Of a stretch of 64,000 nt of DNA, positions 53,153 to 63,490 are shown piece after piece; position 1 is the first letter of the stretch, and each line of letters opens with the position of its first letter. Location of the stretch: contig NZ_CP050695.1 of assembly GCF_012044895.1 (NCBI RefSeq), positions 3,440,501 to 3,504,500 of the forward strand. Reading direction: 5' to 3'. The notes beneath the pieces were generated by a model, which searched no databases, was not told the DNA's origin, and saw nothing but the letters and a program-made list of their open reading frames with translations. Both the position numbers and the translations under genes were made by a program. This DNA is from Aquisalimonas sp. 2447 (GTDB lineage: Bacteria > Pseudomonadota > Gammaproteobacteria > Nitrococcales > Aquisalimonadaceae).

Positions 53153-53986
53153 TCAACGGAACTCCAGCCCAAGGGAGACTTCCTGCCCCGGCTGCAGATT
53201 GCGGCCGTAGAAGATCTCCGCCATCTCGCGGCGCAGCTGCATGCGAATCTGCTGCTTGTCCTCCTCGGAGAAGTCCGAGGCCGACTCGCCGAACAGATAG
53301 TTGGAGAGCTTGGGCTCCTTGAGCAGCATCTTGGTATGGAACATGTGTTCCTGATAGACGTTCACGTCGATCAGGTGGTACTGCTCCTTGGTGTCCTCGG
53401 ACAGGTAGTTCTGGATCGAGTTGATCTCGTGGTCGATGAAGTGCTTGCGCCCCTCCACATCCCGGGTAAACCCGCGCACCCGGTAGTCCATGGTGACGAT
53501 GTCGGAGTCAAAGGAGTGGATCAGGAAGTTCAGCGCCTTCAGCGGCGAGATCACGCCGCAGGTGGAGACATCGATGTCCGCCCGGAAGGTGCTGATGCCG
53601 TGATCCGGGTGCGTCTCCGGATACGTATGCACCGTGATGTGGCTCTTGTCCAGGTGCGCAAGCACGGTGTCCGGCAGCGGACCGGGGGCGGCACTGCCAA
53701 CTTCGGCGCCCTCGATCTCCTCTTCCTCGGAGATCAGCAGGGTAACGCTGGCACCCTGGGGCTCGTAGTCCTGCCGGGCGATATTGAGGATGTTGGCACC
53801 GATGATGTTCGCCACCTGCGTGAGGATCTGCGTCAGCCGCTCGGCGTTGTATACCTCGTCGATGTACTCGATATACCGCTGCCGCTGCTGCGCATCACGG
53901 GCGTAGCAGATATCGTAGATATTGAAACTCAGCGACTTCGTCAGGTTGTTGAACCCGTGAAGCCTCAGCCCCTCTGACTGGACCAA
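53153..53986 (-). CDS. speD: S-adenosylmethionine decarboxylase proenzyme
   Basis: 277 residues. TTG 53986 is the start because GGAGG (53995-53999) lies 8 bases before it and the product then begins [20 protein letters not shown], the usual N-terminus. The self-cleavage site is in [20 protein letters not shown], between K and S, generating the pyruvoyl group; the enteric-type length (~265) fits. It makes decarboxylated SAM for spermidine synthesis. The gene order crp-osmC-speD matches Pseudomonas. Confidence 0.95.
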   Translation of the reverse strand: MVQSEGLRLHGFNNLTKSLSFNIYDICYARDAQQRQRYIEYIDEVYNAERLTQILTQVANIIGANILNIARQDYEPQGASVTLLISEEEEIEGAEVGSAAPGPLPDTVLAHLDKSHITVHTYPETHPDHGISTFRADIDVSTCGVISPLKALNFLIHSFDSDIVTMDYRVRGFTRDVEGRKHFIDHEINSIQNYLSEDTKEQYHLIDVNVYQEHMFHTKMLLKEPKLSNYLFGESASDFSEEDKQQIRMQLRREMAEIFYGRNLQPGQEVSLGLEFR

Positions 53987-54070
53987 TAGCCCGTCCTCCG
54001 ATGTCGACCCAGGGAGCGTTCCGCCAGGATGTGCTTTCGGGATCGCCGCCGTCCGGCATGTTGCCGCTCG

Positions 54071-54487
54071 TCAGGCGCTCACGACCTCGTAATCGTGGGT
54101 GAGTTCCGCCACCTGCGCGAGCATGATGGAAGCGGAGCAGTATTTTTCGGCGGACAGATTCACGGCGCGTTTGACCGCCGCGTCCCCGAGCCCCTCGCCG
54201 CTGACGCGGTAATGCATGTGGATGCGCGTGAACACCTTGGGGTCGCTCTCGGCGCGCTGCGCCTCCACGTCCACCACGCAGTCGCTCACCGGGTGGCGGC
54301 CGCGCTGCAGGATGTGCACCACGTCGAAGGCGGAACAACCGCCCAACCCCAGCAGCAGCATCTCCATGGGGCGCACGCCGCTGTCCTGACCACCGAAATC
54401 CGGCGGGCCATCCATACGCACGGTATGCCCGCTGCCCGGGGTGCCCTCAAAGGCGGCTCCACCGACCCATTTCACCGTCGCGTGCAT
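54071..54487 (-). CDS. OsmC/YhfA-family protein
   Basis: 138 residues from ATG 54487. It has VKWVGGAAFEGTPGSGHTVR, the catalytic-type cysteine region PMEMLLLGLGGCSAFDVVHI, and EKYCSASIMLAQVAELTHDY with the second cysteine. OsmC-fold proteins detoxify organic hydroperoxides; the YhfA subgroup commonly lies beside crp, as here. The gene is divergent from crp, 261 bases away. Confidence 0.88.
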   Translation of the reverse strand: MHATVKWVGGAAFEGTPGSGHTVRMDGPPDFGGQDSGVRPMEMLLLGLGGCSAFDVVHILQRGRHPVSDCVVDVEAQRAESDPKVFTRIHMHYRVSGEGLGDAAVKRAVNLSAEKYCSASIMLAQVAELTHDYEVVSA

Positions 54488-54748
54488 GGACTGCTCCAGC
54501 GTTCCGAGGATCCGTTCGCGCCTGGCGCGGGACCCCGCCCCGGGCGCGCGTAGCCGCGGCATTATAGACACATGACCTGCAAGGGTAAATCCATGCGCCC
54601 AAGGACGGACAACACCACACGTGCTTGGCCCAACCGCATGGTTCGTTATACTCGTCTACGATTGGAGGAGAAAACGGCGTATACGGACACGCTTCGCAGG
54701 GACATCAGGCTCCCGCGGCACACGGACGCAACCAACACGGGTGGATAC

Positions 54749-55387
54749 ATGACCGTCGCCGAACCTACGAGAAGAACAAACTGGTCCATCGACAATCTGC
54801 TGCGTCACTGCCACCGGCGGCGCTACCCCAGCAAGACGGGCATCATCTATGCGGGCGACCAGCCCGACGCGCTCTACTACATCACCGAGGGCTCGGTGAG
54901 CGTGATCATCGAGGACGAGAACGGCCACGAGATCGTGCTGGCTTACCTAAATGCCGGTGATTTCTTCGGCGAACTGGGGCTTTTCGGCCAGGAGACCGTG
55001 CGCAGCGCCTGGGTGCGGACCCGTACCTCCTGCGAAGTGGCCGAGATCAGCTACTCGCGCTTCCACCAGGTGGCGGCCGAGGATCCGGAGATCGTCTTCT
55101 ACCTGGCCGGACAGATGGCGGAGCGGCTACGCAAGACCAGCCGCAAGGTCGGCGACCTGGCGTTCCTGGACGTGACCGGGCGGGTGGCGCGCACGTTGCT
55201 GGATCTGTGCAAGGAGCCGGACGCCATGACCCACCCGGACGGCATGCAGATCCGCATCACCCGCCAGGAGCTGGGCCGCATCGTGGGCTGCTCCCGGGAG
55301 ATGGTAGGTCGGGTGCTGAAGGACCTGGAGGAGCGGGAGCTCATCTCGGTGTCCGGCAAGACCATGGTGATTTTCAACACGCGGTAA
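54749..55387 (+). CDS. crp: CRP/Vfr-type cAMP-dependent global regulator
   Basis: 212 residues from ATG 54749. The cyclic-nucleotide domain contains YYITEGSVSVIIEDENGHEI, the cAMP-contacting FFGELGLFGQETVRSAWVRT, and a C-helix LAGQMAERLRKTSRKVGDLA. The DNA-binding domain has ITRQELGRIVGCSREMVGRV, matching the Crp/Vfr recognition helix. In Pseudomonas the homologue Vfr sits in the same place beside trpC and controls pili and virulence. A REPIN follows before trpC. Confidence 0.95.
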   Translation: MTVAEPTRRTNWSIDNLLRHCHRRRYPSKTGIIYAGDQPDALYYITEGSVSVIIEDENGHEIVLAYLNAGDFFGELGLFGQETVRSAWVRTRTSCEVAEISYSRFHQVAAEDPEIVFYLAGQMAERLRKTSRKVGDLAFLDVTGRVARTLLDLCKEPDAMTHPDGMQIRITRQELGRIVGCSREMVGRVLKDLEERELISVSGKTMVIFNTR

Positions 55388-55407
55388 GATGTCGGGGACG
55401 GTACCCG

Positions 55408-55537
55408 TCGCGGCTGGCGCCGCTCCTACGCGGTGAGCGGACGTAGGGCGGACCTTCAGGTCCGCCGTTAAAGCCCCGATGAGCCGCCTTGGCTTGCTTG
55501 CATGTCTGTCGACGGCGGACCTGAAGGTCCGCCCTAC
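55408..55537. repeat. Family-C REP and family-A REPIN
   Basis: Family C at 55408-55430 (GTCGCGGCTGGCGCCGCTCC). A doublet arms 55442-55466 and 55514-55537 with the spacer core GAGCCGCCTTGGCTTGC, here with one extra TTGC. Between convergent crp and trpC. Confidence 0.85.
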
Positions 55538-55615
55538 AAGTCTACGGGTCCGCCCCACAGGTCCGCTTTACGCTTGAGGGGGCCACCGGTGGTATCCGCG
55601 GCTGGACCCGCCGGA

Positions 55616-56413
55616 TCAGCGAAACATGGCGCGGAGTTGCTCGCCGGGGTCCGGGGCGCGCATGAAGGACTCGCCCACGAGGAAGCCGGGCACGCCCTCT
55701 CGCCACATGGCCTCCACGTCGTCGCGGGTGTTGAAACCGCTTTCGGTGACCACGAAAGTGCCCGCGGGGATGCGCTCCAGCAGGCGCAGGGTGGTCTGCA
55801 GGTCGGTGTTGAAGGTGTGCAGGTCGCGGTTGTTGATGCCCAGCAGGGCCGGCTCCAGGACCAGGGCACGCTCCAGCTCTTCGTCGCTGTGGACTTCCAC
55901 CAGCACGTCCATGCCCAGGGTGACGGCCAGGCGGTAAAGCTCAGCCATGCGCGCATCATCCAGGGCGGCGGCGATGAGCAGGATGCAGTCGGCACCCAGC
56001 ACCCGCGCTTCCCAGACCTGGTACGCATCGATGATGAAATCCTTGCGCAGCACCGGCAGATCGCATGCACCACGGGCCGCACGGAGGTCGAGATCGTGGC
56101 CCTGGAAGAACTCCCGGTCGGTGAGCACCGACAGACAGGTGGCGCCGCCGGTAGCATAGCTGCGGGCGATCTCCTCCGGATTGAAATCCTCGCGGATCAG
56201 TCCCTTGCTGGGCGAGGCCTTCTTCACCTCGGCGATCACCGCGGGGCGGCCGGCCCCGGCGTCGGCCCGCAAGGCACGCAGGAACCCCCGGGGCGGGCTC
56301 GCCGACCCCGCCTCGTGCTGCAGGCTCTGCTCGGTGACGGCCTGGCTCATACGCGCCACATGGGCCGCCTTGTGCTCCAGGATCTTCTTGAGAATGTCCG
56401 GTGTCTCGTTCAC
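55616..56413 (-). CDS. trpC: Indole-3-glycerol phosphate synthase
   Basis: 265 residues from GTG 56413. The TIM-barrel motifs [50 protein letters not shown] and VTESGF are present in order; TrpF is not fused, as is usual outside enterics. It closes the indole ring in tryptophan synthesis. A REPIN lies between this gene and trpD in the same operon. Confidence 0.95.
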   Translation of the reverse strand: MNETPDILKKILEHKAAHVARMSQAVTEQSLQHEAGSASPPRGFLRALRADAGAGRPAVIAEVKKASPSKGLIREDFNPEEIARSYATGGATCLSVLTDREFFQGHDLDLRAARGACDLPVLRKDFIIDAYQVWEARVLGADCILLIAAALDDARMAELYRLAVTLGMDVLVEVHSDEELERALVLEPALLGINNRDLHTFNTDLQTTLRLLERIPAGTFVVTESGFNTRDDVEAMWREGVPGFLVGESFMRAPDPGEQLRAMFR

Positions 56414-56489
56414 GCCTTGCTCCGTCAGTTGCCTCGTGTCCTGTCCCCGAAGTGCGTCGTATATTTAGCGCCTGTGCGGTGCCAGTAGA

Positions 56490-56582
56490 CGTAGGGCGGA
56501 CGTTCAGGTCCGCCGTCTCCGCTCCGCAGGCCAGGGCGGCTTGGGCGAGGCTGGAATGGTGGACCTGAAGGTCCACCTTACG
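56490..56582. repeat. Family-A REPIN inside the trp operon
   Basis: Arms at 56490-56514 and 56558-56582, between trpD (stop at 56589) and trpC (start 56413). The spacer is of the inverted type. On the transcript it would form a long stem six bases past the trpD stop. Confidence 0.82.
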
Positions 56583-56588
56583 GCTGCT

Positions 56589-57614
56589 TCAGTGTTTCCC
56601 TTGATGCCGGCTGAAGCGCACGAACTCGTCCAGCTTGTCCGCCGCGGCGCCGCTGGAGAGAACGGCGCGCGCCTGTTCCACGCCGGCGGCCACGGTATCG
56701 GCCAGACGCGCGGCGTAGATGGCGGCGCCGGCATTCAGCGCCACCAGATCCGACGCCGGCCCCTGCTGGCCCGCGAACACGGCGCGAATCAGCGCCAGAC
56801 TAGCGTCCACGCTGTCCACGCGCACGGCGTCCAGCGAGGCGCGCTCCATACCGAAATCTTCCGGGGTGATGGTGTACTCGGTGACTTCGTCCTCATCCAC
56901 CTCGGCCACGTGGGTGGCCGCGGCAATGCTGATTTCGTCCAGGCCGTCCTCGGCGTTGACCACCAGCACCCGGTCGCTGCCCAGGGTCAGCAACACTTCT
57001 GCCAGCGGGCGCACCCAATCCCGGGAATAGACGCCGAGCAGCTGGTGAGGGGCGCCCGCCGGGTTGGTGAGCGGGCCCAGCACGTTGAACAGCGTGCGCA
57101 CCCCCATCTCCTTGCGCGGCCCCACGGCGTGCTTCATGGCCGAGTGGTGGGCCGGGGCGAACAGGAAGCCCACACCCACCTGGTCGATGCACTGCCCCAC
57201 CTGCGCCGGCGTGAGTTCCAGGTTGGCACCGGCCAGTTCCAGAACGTCGGCACTGCCCGAGGAGCTGGAGACGGAGCGGTTGCCGTGCTTGGCCACGCGC
57301 CCGCCGGCGGCGGCCACGACGAAGGCCGTGGCGGTGGAGACGTTGAAGGTGCCGGCCGCATCACCACCGGTGCCGCAGGTATCCACCAGGTGCTCGGTGT
57401 CCACGTCCACTTCCGCAGCCAGCCCCCGCATGACCCCGGCGGCGGCGGCGATCTCGTCCACGGTCTCGCCCTTCATGCGCAGGCCGATGAGGAAGCCACC
57501 GATCTGCGCCTGGGTTGCCTGGCCGGTCATGATCAAGCGCATGACATCGGTCATTTCGTCGCGGCTGAGGTTGCGGTACTCGGTGACAGCACGAATGGCG
57601 TCCTGCATGTCCAT
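56589..57614 (-). CDS. trpD: Anthranilate phosphoribosyltransferase
   Basis: 341 residues from ATG 57614, with AGGAG 7 bases before it (ATG 57635 in frame is poorer). The PRPP/anthranilate site is [20 protein letters not shown] and [20 protein letters not shown], followed by [20 protein letters not shown]. It converts anthranilate to phosphoribosyl-anthranilate. It is 18 bases after the trpG stop, and not fused to TrpG. Confidence 0.95.
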   Translation of the reverse strand: MDMQDAIRAVTEYRNLSRDEMTDVMRLIMTGQATQAQIGGFLIGLRMKGETVDEIAAAAGVMRGLAAEVDVDTEHLVDTCGTGGDAAGTFNVSTATAFVVAAAGGRVAKHGNRSVSSSSGSADVLELAGANLELTPAQVGQCIDQVGVGFLFAPAHHSAMKHAVGPRKEMGVRTLFNVLGPLTNPAGAPHQLLGVYSRDWVRPLAEVLLTLGSDRVLVVNAEDGLDEISIAAATHVAEVDEDEVTEYTITPEDFGMERASLDAVRVDSVDASLALIRAVFAGQQGPASDLVALNAGAAIYAARLADTVAAGVEQARAVLSSGAAADKLDEFVRFSRHQGKH

Positions 57615-57631
57615 TGACTGGTCTCCTGCGG

Positions 57632-58234
57632 TCATGCCGCCTTGCCGGTGGGCGAGGTGCGGTCAAGAAAGTTCTTCAGCAGTGCATGCCCGTGGTCGGT
57701 GAGGATGGACTCCGGATGGAATTGCACCCCCTCCACGTCGAGTTCACGGTGGCGCAGGCCCATGATCTCTTCCACGGCGCCGTCGTCCGCCTCGGTCCAG
57801 GCGGTGACCTCCAGGCAGTCCGGCAGACGCTGCTTGTCCACCACCAGGGAGTGGTAGCGGGTCGCCGTCATGGGGTTGGGCAGCCCGGTGAACACGCCGA
57901 TATCGTGGTGATGCACCTCGGAGGTCTTGCCGTGCATCACCTGACCGGCGTGCACCACGTGGCCACCGAAGGCCTGGCCGATGGCCTGGTGACCGAGGCA
58001 CACGCCCAACAGGGGAATCCGCCCGGCGAAGCGCTCCACCACCGCCAGGGAGATGCCCGCCTCGTTGGGCGTGCAAGGCCCCGGGGAGAGCACGATCTGC
58101 GCCGGTGCCAGGCGCGCGATGGTATCCAGGTCGACGGCGTCGTTGCGGTAGACCTGCACCTCCGCCCCCAACTCGCCCAGGTACTGCACCAGGTTGTAGG
58201 TGAAGGAGTCGTAGTTGTCGATCATCAGCAGCAT
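57632..58234 (-). CDS. trpG: Anthranilate synthase glutamine amidotransferase subunit
   Basis: 200 residues. Class I amidotransferase triad: the cysteine in [19 protein letters not shown], and the His-Glu pair in [20 protein letters not shown]. The N-terminus [20 protein letters not shown] is standard. It supplies ammonia to TrpE, encoded 10 bases upstream. Confidence 0.96.
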   Translation of the reverse strand: MLLMIDNYDSFTYNLVQYLGELGAEVQVYRNDAVDLDTIARLAPAQIVLSPGPCTPNEAGISLAVVERFAGRIPLLGVCLGHQAIGQAFGGHVVHAGQVMHGKTSEVHHHDIGVFTGLPNPMTATRYHSLVVDKQRLPDCLEVTAWTEADDGAVEEIMGLRHRELDVEGVQFHPESILTDHGHALLKNFLDRTSPTGKAA

Positions 58235-58244
58235 GGCGGCATCC

Positions 58245-59732
58245 TCACTCGTCCAGCCCGCGTTCGGCCATGGCCACGGCGCGGATCAGGGCCCGGCCCT
58301 TGTTCAGGGTTTCCTCCCACTCGGCGCTGGGCACCGAATCCGCCACCACGCCGGCGCCGGCCTGGACGTGCACCTGGCCGTCCTTGATCAGCGCCGTACG
58401 AATGGCGATGGCGGTATCCATGTTGCCGGACCAGGACCAGTAGCCCACCGCCCCGGAATACAGGCCCCGGCGCGACGGCTCCATTTCGTCGATGATCTCC
58501 ATGGCGCGGATCTTGGGCGCACCGCTGAGCGTGCCCGCCGGGAATGTGGCCCGAAGCACGTCCATGGGGCTCAGCTCCGGGCGCAGCCGGGCGCTGACGT
58601 TGGAGACGATATGCATGACGTGGGAGTATCGCTCGATGGTCATCTGGTCGGTGACCTCGACGGTGCCGGTCTCGGCGATGCGGCCCACGTCGTTGCGGCC
58701 CAGGTCAATGAGCATCAGGTGCTCGGCGCGCTCCTTGGGATCCGCCAGCAGTTCTTCTTCCAGCGCCTGGTCCTCGGCCTCGCTGGCACCGCGCTTGCGA
58801 GTGCCAGCCAGAGGGCGGACGGTGACCTCACCCTCTTCCACCCGCACCAGGATCTCCGGCGAGGAGCCCGCCACGTACATGTCCCCCAGATTCAGGAAAT
58901 ACATGTACGGCGACGGGTTGGTGCAGCGAAGCGCCCGGTACAGATCCAGCGGCGCGGCCTTATAGTCGGTGCTCATGCGCTGGGACGGCACCACCTGCAT
59001 GGCGTCACCGTCGACGATGTAGCGCTTGATCCGCTCCACGGCGCCTTCGAAGTCCTCCCGCGACGTCTCGAAGCGGAAATCGTCCTCGGTAACCTCGCGC
59101 CGCTGGTGGTCCGGGCGGTAGTCCGTGGCCGCTGAACGCAGGGTCCGGACCAGGCTTTCGAGACGCGCCTGGGCCTGCTCCCACGCGTCCGGGGCGTCGG
59201 CCTCGGCGTGGACGACGAGATACAAGCGACCGGCCAGATTGTCGAACACCAACACCTCGTCCGCCACCATGAGCATGATGTCCGGCATGTCCAGAGTGTC
59301 CGGATTGACGCAGTCGGCCAGGCGCGGCTCGATATAGCGGATGGTGTCGTAGCCGAAATAGCCCACCAGACCACCGGTGAAGCGCGGCATCTGCGGAAAC
59401 CCTGGAGGCGCCGGCACGGCGTGGCGCCCGTGGAACGCCTCCAGCCAGGCCAGCGGGTCCTCCGGGCGCGCCTCTTCGGTCAACTCACCGTCGCGCTCCA
59501 CGGTGATGTGGCCCTGGCGCACACGAAGCACGGTGCGGCACGGCAGCCCGATAATGGAGTAGCGCCCCCATTTCTCGCCGCCCTGGACGGACTCCAGCAG
59601 GAAGGAATACGGCCCGTCGGCGAGCTTGAGATAGGTGCTCAGGGGGGTGTCGAGGTCGGCGAGCACTTCGCGGATCACCGGGATGCGGTTGTAACCCCGG
59701 TCAACGAGTTCCTGGAATTGGTCCTTGTTCAT
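58245..59732 (-). CDS. trpE: Anthranilate synthase component I
   Basis: 495 residues. The chorismate-binding half carries [60 protein letters not shown] and [21 protein letters not shown]-terminal feedback residues are in [20 protein letters not shown], containing the LLES element for tryptophan inhibition. No leader peptide rich in Trp codons is evident in the 112 bases between gph and trpE. Confidence 0.96.
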   Translation of the reverse strand: MNKDQFQELVDRGYNRIPVIREVLADLDTPLSTYLKLADGPYSFLLESVQGGEKWGRYSIIGLPCRTVLRVRQGHITVERDGELTEEARPEDPLAWLEAFHGRHAVPAPPGFPQMPRFTGGLVGYFGYDTIRYIEPRLADCVNPDTLDMPDIMLMVADEVLVFDNLAGRLYLVVHAEADAPDAWEQAQARLESLVRTLRSAATDYRPDHQRREVTEDDFRFETSREDFEGAVERIKRYIVDGDAMQVVPSQRMSTDYKAAPLDLYRALRCTNPSPYMYFLNLGDMYVAGSSPEILVRVEEGEVTVRPLAGTRKRGASEAEDQALEEELLADPKERAEHLMLIDLGRNDVGRIAETGTVEVTDQMTIERYSHVMHIVSNVSARLRPELSPMDVLRATFPAGTLSGAPKIRAMEIIDEMEPSRRGLYSGAVGYWSWSGNMDTAIAIRTALIKDGQVHVQAGAGVVADSVPSAEWEETLNKGRALIRAVAMAERGLDE

Positions 59733-59844
59733 GGATGATCACCATCGGCCAACGGTTGAACGAATCACGCAACAGTCACGGGCGCTGTTCAGCCCCGCCA
59801 TCGTGTGTCGCCCAGCCATGCCTGATGGAGCGATGGTGTCATGG

Positions 59845-60537
59845 TCATGATCCCGTTTCGCGGTCACCGACGGTCAGCAACCGGTGTAAGTCGTCCATGC
59901 TATCAACAATTGCGTCCGGCGCCATGGCCGCCACATCCTCGCCTTGACTGTAGCCATAGGGCACACAGACGACAAACGTGCCTGCGTTGCGGCCGGCGTC
60001 CACATCCGCCCGGGAATCCCCCACCATGATGGTGGAGGCAGGTGTGGCGCCCAGCGCGGCGATGGCGTGGTGCACCGGTGCCGGGTCCGGCTTGCGTACC
60101 GGCAGCGTGTCACCCCCGACGACCACCGGGAAATAGGCGCCCAGCCCCATTTCTTCCAGTAGCCGGCGCGCCAGGGCCTCGGGCTTGTTGGTGACACAGG
60201 CCAGACCATACCCGTCGGCCTGCAACCGGTCCAGCCCGGCCCGCGTGCCCGGGTAGAGCACGCTGTGATCGCTAAGGCGCTCGCCGTAGTAGTCCAGGAA
60301 CGCCGCCAGGGCGTGCTCGATTTCCGCCTCGGTGGGTTCGCCATCGCCCTGGCCGTCGAGCGCACGCATGACAAGTCGCCGGGCACCGTTGCCCACCCAT
60401 TGACGCACCCGGGCCTCGCCGGCGGGCCCACGGCCGGCAACGGCGAGCATGCGATCCACTGCCACCGCCATGTCCGGCGCGCTGTCCACCAGCGTGCCGT
60501 CCAGGTCGAACAGCAGGGCCCGGATTCCCTTGATCAC
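59845..60537 (-). CDS. gph: Phosphoglycolate phosphatase
   Basis: 230 residues from GTG 60537, which overlaps the rpe stop by four bases. HAD motifs: [46 protein letters not shown] and [41 protein letters not shown]. The cap domain is of the Gph type. The rpe-gph-trpE order is common in gammaproteobacteria. Confidence 0.93.
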   Translation of the reverse strand: MIKGIRALLFDLDGTLVDSAPDMAVAVDRMLAVAGRGPAGEARVRQWVGNGARRLVMRALDGQGDGEPTEAEIEHALAAFLDYYGERLSDHSVLYPGTRAGLDRLQADGYGLACVTNKPEALARRLLEEMGLGAYFPVVVGGDTLPVRKPDPAPVHHAIAALGATPASTIMVGDSRADVDAGRNAGTFVVCVPYGYSQGEDVAAMAPDAIVDSMDDLHRLLTVGDRETGS

Positions 60538-61208
60538 TGCCCCACCTGCTCCAGTTCCCGGCGCATGGCACCGATCACCCGGGTGTAGTCATCCTTGCCG
60601 AAAATGGCCGACCCGGCGACAAAGGTATCGGCACCAGCCTCGGCAACAGTGCGGATGTTCTCCGTCTTGATGCCGCCGTCCACCTCCAGGCGGATATCAC
60701 GGCCGCTGGCATCGATCAGGGCCCGGGCCTCGCGCAGCTTGTCCAGGGTTCCCGGGATGAAGGACTGGCCGCCGAAACCGGGGTTCACGGACATGAGCAG
60801 CACCATATCCACTTTATCCATGACGTACTTGAGAACATCCAGCGGCGTGGCCGGGTTGAACACCAACCCGCTGCGGCAGCCCTGATCGCGCACGAGTTGC
60901 AGACTGCGATCCACGTGCTCCGTGGCTTCGGGATGGAAGGTGATCCAGTCGGCGCCGGCGGCGGCGAAGTCGGGGATGATGCGATCCACCGGTTTGATCA
61001 TCAGGTGCACGTCGATCTCCGCTGTGACGCCGTGGTTGCGCAACGCCTGACAGATCATGGGGCCGATGGTGAGATTGGGGACGTAGTGATTATCCATGAC
61101 GTCGAAGTGGACCATATCCGCGCCGGCGGCGAGCACGGCATCGACTTCCGCGCCCAGGCACGCGAAGTCGGCGGAGAGGATGGATGGTGCGATGCGGTAG
61201 TCAGTCAT
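60534..61208 (-). CDS. rpe: Ribulose-phosphate 3-epimerase
   Basis: 224 residues. Metal and substrate motifs: [75 protein letters not shown] and [13 protein letters not shown]. It interconverts ribulose-5-P and xylulose-5-P. First gene of the rpe-gph-trp run, divergent from the CopD-like gene. Confidence 0.96.
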   Translation of the reverse strand: MTDYRIAPSILSADFACLGAEVDAVLAAGADMVHFDVMDNHYVPNLTIGPMICQALRNHGVTAEIDVHLMIKPVDRIIPDFAAAGADWITFHPEATEHVDRSLQLVRDQGCRSGLVFNPATPLDVLKYVMDKVDMVLLMSVNPGFGGQSFIPGTLDKLREARALIDASGRDIRLEVDGGIKTENIRTVAEAGADTFVAGSAIFGKDDYTRVIGAMRRELEQVGQ

Positions 61209-61374
61209 GGACGCCCCTGCGTATTCGGCTCCGCAACTTTACCGAAAGCGGGCCGGTGGAGCCACCGCAAGGATGCCGGCCACGGTCCGGCACTGCTACA
61301 CTCCACACGCCTCAACGAAACACTGAACTCAGTGCTTCTTTACCCGAAACACTCGTTGCCAGAGGGATCGCCAA

Positions 61375-61842
61375 GTGATCAGCATTGCCAGCCTGCTGCA
61401 TGTCCTGTTCGCCGTCATCTGGGTCGGCGGCATGTTCTTCGCCTACGTCATCCTGCGCCCGGCGGCCGCCAACGTCCTCGAGGCGCCGGAACGCCTGATG
61501 CTGTGGCGGCGCGTGCTGGCGAAGTTCTTCGTCTGGGTCTGGAAGTCCGTGGTCATCGTGCTGCTCAGCGGCTACTGGCTTGGCTTCGCCGTGTTCAGCG
61601 GCATGGATGCCTGGCCCACCCACGTCCACGTGATGCACGGGCTCGGGCTGATCATGGCATTGCTGTTCCTCCTGGTGTTTTTCCTGCCCTTCCGGCAGTT
61701 GCGCAAGGCGGTGGACGCCCAGGACTGGGAACACGGCGCCCGGGCGCTGGCCAACGTCCGGCGCCTGGTCGCGCTGAACCTGGTCATTGGCGTGATCGTG
61801 GTGGTGGTGGCCAGCGGCGGCCGCTTCGGCATGCTGGGCTGA
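61375..61842 (+). CDS. CopD-like integral membrane protein
   Basis: 155 residues from GTG 61375, with AGAGGGA about 9 bases upstream. Four membrane segments; the N-terminal ISIASLLHVLFAVIWVGGMF and the central HVHVMHGLGLIMALLFLLVF carry histidines typical of the CopD/YkgB-like copper-associated membrane family. It ends GGRFGMLG. Whether it transports or binds copper is unknown; no CopC is adjacent. Confidence 0.75.
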   Translation: MISIASLLHVLFAVIWVGGMFFAYVILRPAAANVLEAPERLMLWRRVLAKFFVWVWKSVVIVLLSGYWLGFAVFSGMDAWPTHVHVMHGLGLIMALLFLLVFFLPFRQLRKAVDAQDWEHGARALANVRRLVALNLVIGVIVVVVASGGRFGMLG

Positions 61843-61864
61843 CGGGGAAGCGCTGACCGCTGCG

Positions 61865-62659
61865 TCAGAAGCCCTTCTGGCGGCGGATCTCGTCGTAGGC
61901 GCGCCGCGCCGCGTGGGTACGGTTGGCGCCGGCGCGTATCTCTTCCTCGGAGCAGCCCCGCGCCTGCAACCGATCCGGGTGATGGCGACTGATCAGCTTG
62001 CGGTAGGCCATGCGGATCTGCTCCGGCGTGGCACTCTCCGCCACGCCCAGCACCCGGAACGGGCTCCGGGGCATGGCACGCACCTCGGTGCTGCCCCGCT
62101 GGCCGCGGATGAGCCGTCGCAACTCGCTGTCGTTGAAGCCGAGGCGTCGGGCAATGCGCTGGAGCACGGCGTACTGATGGCCTGACGCCGGCCCGTCCGC
62201 CTGAGCCACGGCAACCTGATACTCGAGAAAGGCCTGCAACAGGTCGTCATCCCCCTCGCAGGCGCGGTGCAGTCGCTTCAACACCCAGGCCAGGGGAAAA
62301 TCCCGACGCTTGCCTCGCCCGAACAAGGCAATGGCATCGCCCCGCAACTCATCGTCGATCTCCAGAACGCGGAAGACCTCCCGCGCCACCCTGATCTCGG
62401 CCTCACTGACACGGCCATCCGCTTTCGCCACATGGCCCAATACCGCGCAGGCGGCGGTGAGATAGTGGCGCTGCTCCGGATCCGGCAATTCATCACGCCA
62501 CCGACGACCGGACACCAGCCAGCGGCGCGCGACAATGTCGCCCGCGTACCCGGCCAGCAGTCCCGCCACGGCGCCCGGAGCCCCGAACGCGACGGCGCCG
62601 GCGATGGCTCCGGCAAGGCGTCCCGCGGCCCCGGTCAGACGTTCCTGAATCTGTTGCAC
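61865..62659 (-). CDS. DjlA-like membrane J-domain co-chaperone
   Basis: 264 residues from GTG 62659 (AGGGAG just upstream); the open frame to 63094 is antisense-like sequence inside the luxR-type gene. A glycine-rich N-terminal segment (AGRLAGAIAGAVAFGAPGAV) precedes a TerB-like domain (HYLTAACAVLGHVAKADGRV, RVLEIDDELR). A C-terminal J-domain (SPFRVLGVAESATPEQIRMA, then KLISRHHPDRL with the HPD motif) completes it. This is the layout of DjlA, which stimulates DnaK from the inner membrane. Confidence 0.85.
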   Translation of the reverse strand: MQQIQERLTGAAGRLAGAIAGAVAFGAPGAVAGLLAGYAGDIVARRWLVSGRRWRDELPDPEQRHYLTAACAVLGHVAKADGRVSEAEIRVAREVFRVLEIDDELRGDAIALFGRGKRRDFPLAWVLKRLHRACEGDDDLLQAFLEYQVAVAQADGPASGHQYAVLQRIARRLGFNDSELRRLIRGQRGSTEVRAMPRSPFRVLGVAESATPEQIRMAYRKLISRHHPDRLQARGCSEEEIRAGANRTHAARRAYDEIRRQKGF

Positions 62660-62720
62660 GGGTCTCCCTGTGATGACAGCCAAAGGATCCTGACCCGAGA
62701 GCCCGTGGAAGCCAGCACGG

Positions 62721-63470
62721 TCAGTGCTCCGGCATGGACACGGCCCGGGGCTCCACGACGCCCAGCGCCACCGCGCGCGCCACGGCCTGCTGCCGGGTAC
62801 TGGCGCCAAGCTTGCCCACGGCGTTGCTGAGATGAAAGACCACGGTCCGCTCGGCAATACCGAGGCGCAATGCGATTGCCGGCGCACTGCACCCCTCGGC
62901 GCACCATAGCAGGCACTCTCGCTCACGGGGCGTGAGCCCTGCCGAGGGATCCGCGCAGACCATGCGTGAGGCGGCATCCTTGAGCCAGGCGCCAGCAAGC
63001 ATGGCTTGCGGCGCAATGCCTCGAAGCCGCGAATGGGTCTCACGGTCGTCGCGCCCGGTGCCCAACGACAGGATCGCAAACTCGCCCTGCACACCTCGAA
63101 AGCCGCAGCTCACACCGTTGCGCAGGCCGAGGGCACGAATCGCTTCCACGTAGCGCGCCGGGGCCGTACCACGCCTGGCCCGGGCGAACGCCTCGTGCCA
63201 GAACACCGGCGCCGCCTGCTCGTAGCACTGCAACAGCACCGGATCCGTGTGCAAGCCGTCCATGCGCTCATAGAGTGCCCGAAACCCCTGGGGATAGTCG
63301 TCCATCACGATCAGATCGGGATCCACGAACGAGGTGGGCAGGCGCAAGCCAAGGCAGTAGTAGTCCAGTGACAGGGCCTCCCGGACCCGCTTGCAGGCAG
63401 CCCCGAGCTCTCCCAGTGTCTCCATCCGGCCCGATTCCCTGCGCAGCGCTGCAAGCCACCCACTTTCCAT
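62721..63470 (-). CDS. LuxR-family regulator with autoinducer-binding domain
   Basis: 249 residues. The N-terminal ~165 residues resemble the autoinducer-binding domain: DYPQGFRALYERMDGLHTDP keeps Tyr67 and Asp76 of the acyl-HSL pocket, but the usual Trp is Phe63. The C-terminal GerE helix-turn-helix is LTPRERECLLWCAEGCSAPA then IALRLGIAERTVVFHLSNAV. No luxI homologue is in the window, so this is a LuxR solo as far as can be seen. It ends 62 bases before the DjlA-like gene on the same strand. Confidence 0.85.
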   Translation of the reverse strand: MESGWLAALRRESGRMETLGELGAACKRVREALSLDYYCLGLRLPTSFVDPDLIVMDDYPQGFRALYERMDGLHTDPVLLQCYEQAAPVFWHEAFARARRGTAPARYVEAIRALGLRNGVSCGFRGVQGEFAILSLGTGRDDRETHSRLRGIAPQAMLAGAWLKDAASRMVCADPSAGLTPRERECLLWCAEGCSAPAIALRLGIAERTVVFHLSNAVGKLGASTRQQAVARAVALGVVEPRAVSMPEH

Positions 63471-63490
63471 ACATGCTTCCCGCCAGTCCG

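Noticed and set aside
59733-59844. Possible trp attenuator before trpE
   Set aside because: No short peptide with tandem Trp codons and no terminator/antiterminator pair seen in the 112-base gap.
61865-63094. Full 409-codon frame as the DjlA-like protein
   Set aside because: The first 145 codons overlap the LuxR-type gene in another frame; GTG 62659 has a ribosome site and starts the family-like N-terminus.
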